10,254 nucleotides of DNA from Deltaproteobacteria bacterium (GTDB lineage Bacteria > Desulfobacterota > DSM-4660 > Desulfatiglandales > B25-G16), in the NCBI GenBank assembly GCA_020348625.1, contig CP070752.1, positions 2,736,412 through 2,746,665 of the forward strand. The letters are read 5' to 3'. The notes beneath the pieces were generated by a model. That model worked only from the letters and a program-made list of their open reading frames with translations, was not told the DNA's origin and did no database searches. Positions 1 through 6,831 of the stretch are shown piece by piece (position 1 is the stretch's first letter; each line of letters begins with the position of its first letter). A program made the translations under genes and the position numbers.

Positions 1-510
1 GGCGTTCTAGGGCTCATAGGCGAACAGAAAAGAAAACCCCAGAAAGTGCTCGAGAATTTCCTTAAGAGAAAGGCCTTAGAGCCGCTTGAGTTTCAAACCG
101 CCTTGATTCCTCGATACGATAGTTGGATCCCGTTTCGCCGCAACATTGAACGAAGTCGGGTGTACCTTGTGGGCGATGCCGCGGGGCATGTAAAGGTAAC
201 CACAGTGGGTGGTCTTGTTACCGGTTTCCGCGGGGCACTCGGCGTTGTTCACGCAATAACAAATGGCGGCTCGAGCCGCTGTTCCGCTGGCTTACGGGTG
301 GAGCTCGACCTTCATCGGCTTATTCGGAGAGGCCTCAATCATTTCAGGGAAGAGGATTACGTGAAACTCCTGGGCCTGTTAACCCCAGCGGTGAAGCGCT
401 CGCTCGGGTGCTTTCACCGAGATGAGACCGCCAAGCTCCTCCTGCGAGTATTTTCCAAGAATCCCCGTCTTGTGCTCCTTGGTCTTCGGTCCCTCCTTTC
501 CGGCCAGTAA
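1..510 (+). CDS. FAD-dependent oxidoreductase, geranylgeranyl reductase family (5'-truncated)
   Basis: The reading frame is open from base 1, so the start lies outside the window. About 169 C-terminal residues remain of a family usually 330-400 long, so the N-terminal dinucleotide-binding GxGxxG region is missing. The diagnostic part is the motif VYLVGDAAGHVKVTTVGG near residues 54-71. This is the second FAD-contacting motif (GD with small residues) of geranylgeranyl-reductase and related group 2 flavoprotein monooxygenases, followed by the glycine-rich GLVTGFRGA turn. The later ELDLHRLIRR helix and the helical tail ending in GLRSLLSGQ fit the C-terminal domain of this family. Members reduce isoprenoid chains or oxidise small molecules, and the substrate here cannot be read from the sequence. 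The gene ends in TAA and shows no link to the polysaccharide genes beyond orientation. The family call is fairly firm and the substrate is unknown. Confidence 0.8.
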   Translation, partial: GVLGLIGEQKRKPQKVLENFLKRKALEPLEFQTALIPRYDSWIPFRRNIERSRVYLVGDAAGHVKVTTVGGLVTGFRGALGVVHAITNGGSSRCSAGLRVELDLHRLIRRGLNHFREEDYVKLLGLLTPAVKRSLGCFHRDETAKLLLRVFSKNPRLVLLGLRSLLSGQ

Positions 511-789
511 TCCGTCACCTGACCTCCTCAGTGGTCTTCCCGCCATACGGGGTACTGTAAGGATCGTATACAATGCCCTGGACATGCTCTTTCATGACTG
601 CTGTTTTCAAAAACAATCCTGGCTGGTCTCAACTTTTCTTTGCTATTTTGCGCTCGATATTTTAGTAAATCAGGTGTGTTTTTATTTGCACGCCTCATGG
701 GAGTCTGATGATTCCATGGAAGGAGCGTGGGCGGTTACAGCCTAGATTTAGAGATGATATCATCTTTTCGCGCTCGTCTGGTTCGGATC

Positions 790-2340
790 ATGAAGTACTT
801 ATTCACTAGATCACTGCCCATATGCATGGTTGTTGCTTCGGTCCTCTTTTGCTCTCACGAATCATACGCCTCCGTAAACATCCCTTTGGGTTCTCCCTTT
901 TACCAGCACCTTGCTATGCTCGATGCCCAAGGCCTTATCAAGAGCGGGCTCTTGTCAACCAAACCGGTTACCCGCTCGGAGGCTGGGAGGTTGCTGGCAG
1001 AGGCCGCCGATTATGCGGCAACGGAGGATCTCTCGCCTTTCATCTCCCAGACCCTGGATCGAGCGGCCCATGTGTACGCGGAGGAGATCGCTGAGGCGAG
1101 ATTACCGGGGTACGGGCCGCGCACCTATCTGAAACCGGTAGAGGAGCTGTCTCTAACATACACCTTTTTGGATGGTCCGTTTTCCGTATTCAACAATGAG
1201 GGAATCGAGTATTTTGATGGGAACAACGCCGTGTTTGAATTTCAGTCAAGCGCCCGGTTTGGAGGGGTTTTCACCGTTTTTCTTCAGCCCATTGTCATCT
1301 ATAATGGGAAGTTGTCGGGCATTGAGGGGAACGACAAGACGGAGACTACTTTGCACAAATACTATGTTAAGCTCACCCTGGGAAATTTCGAGCTTGAGGC
1401 GGGAAGGGATTCTCTGTGGTGGGGCCCCGGCTATCATGGTGCCCTCATTATCTCCAGCAATGCCCGGCCCTTTAATTTGATAAAGATATCCAATCCCCGG
1501 GCCACGCTGCTTCCGTGGTTCTTCCACGTGCTCGGGGCGTTTAAATACAACATCTTCTTTTCGGTTCTGGACAAGGAAATGGCCTCCGGCCATCCGCCTC
1601 GGTCCCAGCTTTTTGGCACGAGATTCGATTTCAAGCCTCATCCGGCTTTAGAGTTGGGTGCCTCATATTTTATCCACTTCAACGGTGACAGACCGAGCAT
1701 CGGGCGCCTGGGTTTCTCAGACTATTTCGCTATACTCACTAGTACTGTGAGCAGGACAGGAGACAAGCAAGACAGCAACAAGGAGGTTGCCGTAGATGCA
1801 GCCCTAACCATACCAAATGTTTCCAGGGTTTTGCGTGTTGCGGATTCAATGAAGCTCTATGTCGAATGGGGGGCGGAAGACTCGGATTTTCCCCCCGACA
1901 AAAGGGCCTACGTCCTGGGAGCGGCCTTTTACGATTTCCTTGCAGTGCCCAGGTTGACGTTGCGGGCAGAATACGCACGACTCTCTCCGAAAAGCGCACC
2001 TACCGCCTGGTACGACCACAATATTTGGTCAATGAAATACAAGGGCAGGGTATTTGGGCACCACGCAGGAACGGACTCAGACGATGTGTTCTTTGAACTA
2101 TCGCACGAAATTAGTCCCGATTTTAGCTACAGGTTGGGTTTTGATAGGGAAAGGAGCGGTCTCAGCAAGAAATGTGTGGAAGAAAAGAATCAGTACTTCT
2201 TTGAGGCAGGATATGACCTTAAGCAATGGTGGAGCCTTGGGGTTAGGTATGCGCATGAAGTCATCGACAATGTTGAGAATGTAGAGGGCGCAACGCAGAA
2301 GAATCACCTGATAGGGGTGGAGGTGGGTTTTCGGTTCTAG
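790..2340 (+). CDS. wzi: Capsule assembly Wzi family outer-membrane protein
   Basis: This is a predicted outer-membrane beta-barrel of the Wzi family. In E. coli, Wzi helps anchor group 1 capsule at the cell surface. From the ATG at 790 the protein has 516 residues, a little longer than E. coli Wzi (about 480). Residues 1-28 form a signal peptide: K and R early, a hydrophobic LPICMVVASVLFC core, and a YAS cleavage region. The short helical domain after it (FYQHLAMLDAQGLI, then VTRSEAGRLLAEA) is typical of the family N-terminus. The core motif GRDSLWWGPG at about residues 205-214, followed by SSNARPF, is the strongest family signature. The chain ends in alternating hydrophobic strands with a terminal Phe (GVEVGFRF), the usual signal for barrel insertion. 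The start is uncertain: an ATG at 754 and a GTG at 727 are also in frame. The good AAGGAG at 720-725 sits only one base from the GTG. I chose 790 because it gives a compact signal peptide. It is the first gene of the export cluster. Confidence 0.88.
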   Translation: MKYLFTRSLPICMVVASVLFCSHESYASVNIPLGSPFYQHLAMLDAQGLIKSGLLSTKPVTRSEAGRLLAEAADYAATEDLSPFISQTLDRAAHVYAEEIAEARLPGYGPRTYLKPVEELSLTYTFLDGPFSVFNNEGIEYFDGNNAVFEFQSSARFGGVFTVFLQPIVIYNGKLSGIEGNDKTETTLHKYYVKLTLGNFELEAGRDSLWWGPGYHGALIISSNARPFNLIKISNPRATLLPWFFHVLGAFKYNIFFSVLDKEMASGHPPRSQLFGTRFDFKPHPALELGASYFIHFNGDRPSIGRLGFSDYFAILTSTVSRTGDKQDSNKEVAVDAALTIPNVSRVLRVADSMKLYVEWGAEDSDFPPDKRAYVLGAAFYDFLAVPRLTLRAEYARLSPKSAPTAWYDHNIWSMKYKGRVFGHHAGTDSDDVFFELSHEISPDFSYRLGFDRERSGLSKKCVEEKNQYFFEAGYDLKQWWSLGVRYAHEVIDNVENVEGATQKNHLIGVEVGFRF

Positions 2341-2524
2341 CCTGGGAAGGCAGCAGGTACAAGTGAGTAAGAAACAAGAGGCAGGGGTAGGGACGAGGCG
2401 GTTAGGAATCTGTGAAAAGACGGACGAAGATTAAGAGGTTGAGGAATCTAGGAATAAGCGCATTGAATAAGGGGCAAAGAAAACTTGAACGATCGCAAAA
2501 CTTCGTGATACCATCCCACGAATA

Positions 2525-2612
2525 AAGGAGAAGCTTGTCATGGGTACAGGAAAACCAGGGAGCAATGAGACCTATGGCCTTTGTTATTGAACGGAAAAGG
2601 AGAAGCTTCTTG
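2525..2612 (+). promoter_or_regulatory. Duplicated ribosome-binding region with competing starts for the Wza-like gene
   Basis: The 13-base string AAAGGAGAAGCTT occurs twice, at about 2524-2536 and 2596-2608. The first copy lies 4 bases before an in-frame TTG (2535) and 9 bases before an out-of-frame ATG (2540) that reads a 16-residue peptide ending at 2590. The second copy lies 7 bases before another in-frame TTG (2610). In-frame ATGs at 2565 and 2574 lie between them, with only AGGGAG at 2557-2562 nearby. The true start of the long export gene cannot be fixed from the sequence. Starting at 2610 would give the most classical signal peptide and the best SD spacing. Confidence 0.45.
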
Positions 2613-5429
2613 GGTCTTAGAGATTTACCGAAATACAAAGCCCTCCTCTTTTGTGCCGTCCTAATGTTTTCTAGTGTCAGCCTCTTGTCCGGGCAGGAAT
2701 CGACAGGGCCTATAACCTCACCCGGCCTCGCCTCACCTTATCCATTCCCTTCAGGCTTATCAGCTACCCCCCCTGAATCCGAGACAGGCGGCGGGGAAGC
2801 TGTTCCAAGGGTTCCTGCAGGCTTGGAGCGTAAAGCCTTACACAAAGCCCTGGAGAAAACGGGGGTCGAGGAGAAACCTACGTTTCCGTTGATTATTTCG
2901 GTGGTGTCGGGCGACACCTATGTGGATGTGAGCTGGCCTGCTCTTGCCAGGGTGAAGGTTGAAAAATTTCAACTGGATGAACCGGTCAGTGGTTATATCA
3001 TCTCTTACGGGACAGAATCGGGCAGGTATACCGAGGAAATTGACGTGGGTGACGTATCGGGTTTCAGGGTCAGGAACCTGAAAAACCACACGCCCTATTA
3101 CCTGGCAGTCAGGGCCTACACCAGATCCAGGGAGCTCAGTGCGTTCTCAAATGAGGTTCGGGTTGTCCCCAGGCCAAAGGAAGAGCTCAAGTCCACCATT
3201 GAACGGATTTTTTCAGAGGAGATTTCCCAGGCAGTATCGAAAGACCTCGAGCAATTCGGCTACGATCTCTTCTCCGCAAAGGTCTCGACCTTTGCGGCGG
3301 TGACCGATGTCCCGGTTGGCCCTGACTATGTCGTGGGGCCCGGTGATAGCTTCATAATCTCCCTGTGGGGAAGGTTAGAGGCACGCTTTGAGGTGGCTGT
3401 TGACCGGAATGGCGAGATAACCTTGCCCAAGGTGGGCGTCATAAAGGTGTGGGGGTTAACCTTTTCCGAACTGAAGCAGGCCGTGTACAAGCAGCTCTCC
3501 AAGTACTATTCCGGCTTTCAAATGAATATCACCATGGATAAGCTTCGAACCATTCGCGTTTTCATCGTGGGCGAAGCACAAACCCCGGGCAGTTATACCC
3601 TGAGTTCCCTTTCTACCGTGTACAGCGCCCTCTTTGCGGCGGGCGGCCCATCCAAGAGGGGAACCATGAGGAACGTACAGCTCATGAGAAACGGCAGGGT
3701 CGTAAGGGCGATCGACCTCTATGCATTTCTTCTGGAAGGGGATAAGAGCCAGGATGAGCGACTTCAGTCGGGGGATACGATTTTTATCCCGGTGATCGGG
3801 CCGGTTGTCGGCGTGGCGGGCAGCGTGAAGAGGCCTGCCATTTATGAGGTCAAAGGCTCCATGAACCTCGGCGAATTAATAGAGATGGCCGGCGGGGTGA
3901 CCTTTCTGGGGTATCTCCAGCGGGTGCAGGTTGAGCGCGTAGAGGCTCATCAGAAACGCGTTGTGGCTGACTTTGATGTTTCAGAAGCACTCAAAACGAA
4001 GAGCACCCGTTTAGATATACCGCTGCGAGACGGCGACCTCGTGAAAATCTTTCCAGTGTTGCCAACTCCAGAGGATATTGTCTACCTGGAGGGGCACGTG
4101 AAACGCCCGGGTGGGTATGAATTTAAGCCGGGGATGAGACTGCTGGATCTTGTCTCCTCATTTGATCAGTTGTTGCCCGAACCATACTTGGATCATGCTG
4201 ATATCATCCGTTTGATACCCCCGGACTTTCATCCCGAGACTGTTTCATTTAACCTGGGAAGGTTGTTGGAGGGAGATCTGTCCCAGAACATGGCACTGAT
4301 GGAGCACGACAGGGTGACCATCTATGCCAAGGAGACCCTCCGAGAGATGCCTCAGGTTACCATCGGCGGGGACGTGCAGAATCCAGGTAAATATCGGTTG
4401 CTGGATAATATGAGGGTAAAGGACCTCATTTATGTCGCCGGTAACCTGAAGCGAAGCGCTTATCTCCCCGAAGCGGAGATAACGAGATTAGAGAAGACAG
4501 AGCAGGGCGTTACCTCAAGGGTAATCAAGATCAATCTGAGGGAGGCATTGAAGGAAAGCCCTCAGCACAACAGCCTTTTAGAAGAAGATGACTACCTCTT
4601 TATCCGGCAGATTCCGGAGTGGTACACCGATAGAACGATTACCCTCAGTGGAGAGGTAAGATTCCCGGGTGAATATTCATTCTCCAAGGGCGAACGGTTA
4701 AGCTCGGTTATTGAGCGGTCAGGGGGATTCACTGAGTATGCCTATCTGAGAGGTGCGTTTTTTACCCGGGAATCGGCAAAGAAGATTCAGGAGGAGAGGA
4801 TCAAGAGTTTCATCGATCAGTTGGAGCAAGACATCCTGAAAACCCAGGCTCAAGCTGCTGAGGCGGTTCTTTCACAAGAGGAAGTGAAGGGTCTTGAGCA
4901 ATCCCTGGTCGTAAGGCAGCAAATGCTTCGGAAGCTCAGGGAGGCAAAGGTTACCGGGAGGGTGGTCATTGCGCTGGACTCGCTCGAAGAATTCGAAGGC
5001 TCCAAGTATGATCTGGAGGTTGAAACTGGTGATACGCTCACCATACCCAAAGAGCCGGGGATCGTGAATGTGCTGGGCAGCGTATATAATCCTACCTCTA
5101 TTATCTATACAAAAGGCAAGAACGTTCATTTCTATCTGAATCTGGTGGGGGGTCCAACGCCGGATGCAGAGGAGGACGAGATCTACATCATTAAGGCAGA
5201 CGGCACGGTTATCAGTAAAACCCAGAAGTCGAAATCGGGCCTATCGTGGGATTCTGAAGGCAGAAGGTGGGTATCCGGAACTTTTATGGTCTCCAGGATT
5301 GAGCCCGGTGACACCGTATTGGTGCCCACCAAGCTTGCCAGGTTTGTGTGGAAGAAGGAGCTCATGGACTGGACGACCATCCTCTTCCAGATCGCCGTAT
5401 CAGCCGGTGTAATTATTGCTGCATTTTAG
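2565..5429 (+). CDS. Wza-like polysaccharide export protein with FN3 domain and about six SLBB repeats
   Basis: This is an outer-membrane polysaccharide export (OPX) protein, predicted to form the periplasmic and outer-membrane conduit for a surface polysaccharide. Positions are counted from the ATG at 2565 (954 residues). A signal segment is centred on ALLFCAVLMFSSVSLLSG (about 26-43) and has no canonical lipobox, unlike E. coli Wza. A Pro/Ser/Gly-rich linker follows, then a fibronectin type III domain (about 107-203; conserved W, Y and the LAVRAY strand). The poly-export domain (about 252-325) contains DYVVGPGDSFIISLWG. SLBB-type repeats begin near 331 (GEAQTPGSY), 417 (GSVKRPAIY), 509 (GHVKRPGGY), 601 (GDVQNPGKY), 695 (GEVRFPGEY) and 837 (GSVYNPTSI). 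The fifth carries a charged helical insertion (about 735-800). The chain ends in a roughly 19-residue hydrophobic helix, consistent with membrane insertion as in Wza. Typical Wza is under 400 residues, so this one is much longer. It is followed after 24 bases by the Wzz-type gene. Confidence 0.9.
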   Translation: MRPMAFVIERKRRSFLGLRDLPKYKALLFCAVLMFSSVSLLSGQESTGPITSPGLASPYPFPSGLSATPPESETGGGEAVPRVPAGLERKALHKALEKTGVEEKPTFPLIISVVSGDTYVDVSWPALARVKVEKFQLDEPVSGYIISYGTESGRYTEEIDVGDVSGFRVRNLKNHTPYYLAVRAYTRSRELSAFSNEVRVVPRPKEELKSTIERIFSEEISQAVSKDLEQFGYDLFSAKVSTFAAVTDVPVGPDYVVGPGDSFIISLWGRLEARFEVAVDRNGEITLPKVGVIKVWGLTFSELKQAVYKQLSKYYSGFQMNITMDKLRTIRVFIVGEAQTPGSYTLSSLSTVYSALFAAGGPSKRGTMRNVQLMRNGRVVRAIDLYAFLLEGDKSQDERLQSGDTIFIPVIGPVVGVAGSVKRPAIYEVKGSMNLGELIEMAGGVTFLGYLQRVQVERVEAHQKRVVADFDVSEALKTKSTRLDIPLRDGDLVKIFPVLPTPEDIVYLEGHVKRPGGYEFKPGMRLLDLVSSFDQLLPEPYLDHADIIRLIPPDFHPETVSFNLGRLLEGDLSQNMALMEHDRVTIYAKETLREMPQVTIGGDVQNPGKYRLLDNMRVKDLIYVAGNLKRSAYLPEAEITRLEKTEQGVTSRVIKINLREALKESPQHNSLLEEDDYLFIRQIPEWYTDRTITLSGEVRFPGEYSFSKGERLSSVIERSGGFTEYAYLRGAFFTRESAKKIQEERIKSFIDQLEQDILKTQAQAAEAVLSQEEVKGLEQSLVVRQQMLRKLREAKVTGRVVIALDSLEEFEGSKYDLEVETGDTLTIPKEPGIVNVLGSVYNPTSIIYTKGKNVHFYLNLVGGPTPDAEEDEIYIIKADGTVISKTQKSKSGLSWDSEGRRWVSGTFMVSRIEPGDTVLVPTKLARFVWKKELMDWTTILFQIAVSAGVIIAAF

Positions 5430-5453
5430 CTGGACTAAACCTGAAAGGCAAAA

Positions 5454-6668
5454 ATGCGCGAAGTGAAAAAAGAAGATCAGCTCAGCCTCCTTGAAATGGA
5501 GCGAGAAGACGAGATCAACCTTTTGGATTACTGGCGCGTCATAAGGAAGCGGTGGAAGATTATTGCCTGGATCTTTGGCGTCGCCGTGGTCACTGCAGGC
5601 ATCGTGAGCCTTCTTATGACCCCCATATACCGGGCCACAACTACCCTGATGCCTGTTGAGTCTTCCGGGAGCCAGGTATCCGCAGCCCTCAGAAACCTCA
5701 CCTCCCTGCCCTTTGTGGGCGGGATGGTGCCGAGTATCGGGGGAGCTTCTGCCGACAAACTGGTGGCCGTGCTTGAAAGCAGGACAGTAGCAGAAGACGT
5801 GATCCGATCCCTTGACCTCATAAAGCTGTTTTTCCAGGAAGACCGCGATGAGCCTCCTACGCTTCAGGATGCGGTCCGGTTGCTGACTGAAGAGTTGACC
5901 GAGGTTACCAGTGACAAAAAAGGGCTGATCAGTGTGTCCGTTGAACATAAAGACCCCGAACTGGCCGCCGATATAGCAAACCACTACACCGTGGCACTCC
6001 AGGACTTCCTCAAAGAGAACGCCCTGTCCATGGCCAAGAGGAATAGGATATTTATTGAAAAGCAGCTTAACAAAGTGAAAGAGGAGTTGCGGGAGGCTGA
6101 GGAGGCCATGAAGCGTTTTCAGACCAGCAAGAAGATCGTGGCCATGGATGCCCAGACCGAGGCGGCTATCAGAGCCCTGGCCGATTTGCGGGCACAGATC
6201 ACGGCACGGGAGGTCCAATTAGGGGTTATGAAGCAGTTTTCTACCGCCTCAAATCCCGACGTGCTCCGGCTTGAGGATGAACTCAGGGAACTGAAAAAGC
6301 AGTTGAGCATTCTAGAGTCAAAAGGCGCCAATCCCGAAACGAATGCCCTGCCTTCACTTTCTGAAGTGCCGAGCATAGGGCTGGAATACGTACGGCTGAA
6401 GCGGAGAGCCCTCACCCAGGAGAAAGTCTTTGAGCTCATGACCCAGCAGTATGAGATTGCAAAGATCGACGAGGCCAAGGAGGACATCGCCTTCCAGATC
6501 ATCGATCGTGCCATAGCGCCTGAGAAAAGGGTAAAGCCGAAGCGAAAACTTAACGTTCTGCTCGCCGGGATCGTATCCCTTTTTGTAGGCATCTTCCTGG
6601 TGTTCTTCCTGGAATACATGGAGAACCTGAAACAAAGGGAGAACGAAAGCCAAGACGAGAGTTCCTGA
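5454..6668 (+). CDS. Wzz/GNVR-type polysaccharide co-polymerase, no kinase domain
   Basis: This is an inner-membrane chain-length determinant of the Wzz (polysaccharide co-polymerase) family, 404 residues. It controls the length of the exported polysaccharide and is expected to contact the Wza-like channel in the periplasm. The cytoplasmic N-terminus is acidic and leads into INLLDYWRVIRKRWKII, the usual Wzz entry motif, and then TM1 (about 36-55). The MTPIYRATTTLMP stretch just after TM1 is characteristic. A long coiled-coil periplasmic region spans about 190-290, and a GNVR-like segment (EYVRLKRRALTQEKVFELM) lies at about 311-330. Residues 354-366 (APEKRVKPKRKLN) are the proline-containing motif before TM2 (about 367-386). 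Only 18 residues follow TM2, so there is no fused tyrosine autokinase with Walker motifs or a tyrosine tail. The ATG at 5454 has AAAGG five bases upstream and lies 24 bases after the preceding stop, which indicates cotranscription. Confidence 0.92.
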   Translation: MREVKKEDQLSLLEMEREDEINLLDYWRVIRKRWKIIAWIFGVAVVTAGIVSLLMTPIYRATTTLMPVESSGSQVSAALRNLTSLPFVGGMVPSIGGASADKLVAVLESRTVAEDVIRSLDLIKLFFQEDRDEPPTLQDAVRLLTEELTEVTSDKKGLISVSVEHKDPELAADIANHYTVALQDFLKENALSMAKRNRIFIEKQLNKVKEELREAEEAMKRFQTSKKIVAMDAQTEAAIRALADLRAQITAREVQLGVMKQFSTASNPDVLRLEDELRELKKQLSILESKGANPETNALPSLSEVPSIGLEYVRLKRRALTQEKVFELMTQQYEIAKIDEAKEDIAFQIIDRAIAPEKRVKPKRKLNVLLAGIVSLFVGIFLVFFLEYMENLKQRENESQDESS

Positions 6669-6726
6669 TCGGTTTTTTGCGAGATACCTCAAGCGCACGA
6701 CCAATCCCCGCCTGTTAAAAATTAAG

Positions 6727-6751
6727 GTAGGCCAAATTTTACTTGACCTAC
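6727..6751. promoter_or_regulatory. Inverted repeat over the -35 box, candidate operator
   Basis: GTAGGCCAA (6727-6735) and TTGACCTAC (6743-6751) form an inverted repeat with 8 of 9 positions matching and a 7-base AT-rich centre. The right arm contains the TTGACC proposed as the -35 element, so a protein bound here would compete with RNA polymerase. No T-tract follows, so a terminator for the upstream gene is less likely. The regulator is unknown. Confidence 0.4.
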
Positions 6752-6770
6752 ACGGTAAATTCCCTATATG
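6743..6770 (+). promoter_or_regulatory. Candidate sigma70-type promoter for the DUF3187 gene
   Basis: TTGACC (6743-6748) matches the -35 consensus at 5 of 6 positions. TATATG (6765-6770) matches the -10 consensus at 4 of 6, and the spacer is 16 bases. Transcription would start near 6777 and give a leader of about 55 bases to the ATG at 6832, or about 118 bases to the GTG at 6895. The gap of over 160 bases after the Wzz-type gene supports separate initiation. Confidence 0.45.
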
Positions 6771-6831
6771 GACGTCACAAAAAAAGTCAGTTTTTGCTCA
6801 CTCACAATCACTGTTGCGTCACTTATCACCG

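Noticed and set aside
620..645. A sigma54-like TGGC...TTTGCT arrangement
   Set aside because: The spacing between the GG and GC elements is too long for a -24/-12 promoter.
634..663. TTTTCT with TATTTT at 18-base spacing as a promoter for wzi
   Set aside because: The matches are only 3 of 6 and 4 of 6 in an AT-rich stretch, too weak to annotate. TACAAT at 569-574 is a better -10 but has no partner -35.
422..745. A 107-codon plus-strand frame bridging the oxidoreductase end and the wzi leader
   Set aside because: It begins inside the real gene in another frame and continues into noncoding sequence with Phe/Cys/Leu-rich residues, and no domain is recognisable.
2485..2512. TTGAAC with GATACC as a separate promoter for the export gene
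   Set aside because: The -10 matches only 3 of 6, so the gene may simply be read through from wzi despite the roughly 200-base purine-rich gap.
2341..2534. The purine-rich gap between wzi and the export gene as a hidden small gene
   Set aside because: No frame has a start with RBS and reasonable length on either strand, and the minus-strand frame at 2402-2638 runs antisense into the export gene.
5400..6218. A 272-codon open frame on the minus strand
   Set aside because: It lies wholly antisense to the end of the OPX gene and most of the Wzz-type gene, reads Gly/His/Leu-rich low-information sequence, and has no family signature. It is a composition shadow of well-supported genes.
6119..6619. 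A 166-codon minus-strand frame rich in Ser and Arg
   Set aside because: It is antisense to the coiled-coil region of the Wzz-type gene. The serine runs mirror Glu/Leu/Arg codons of the real coiled coil.
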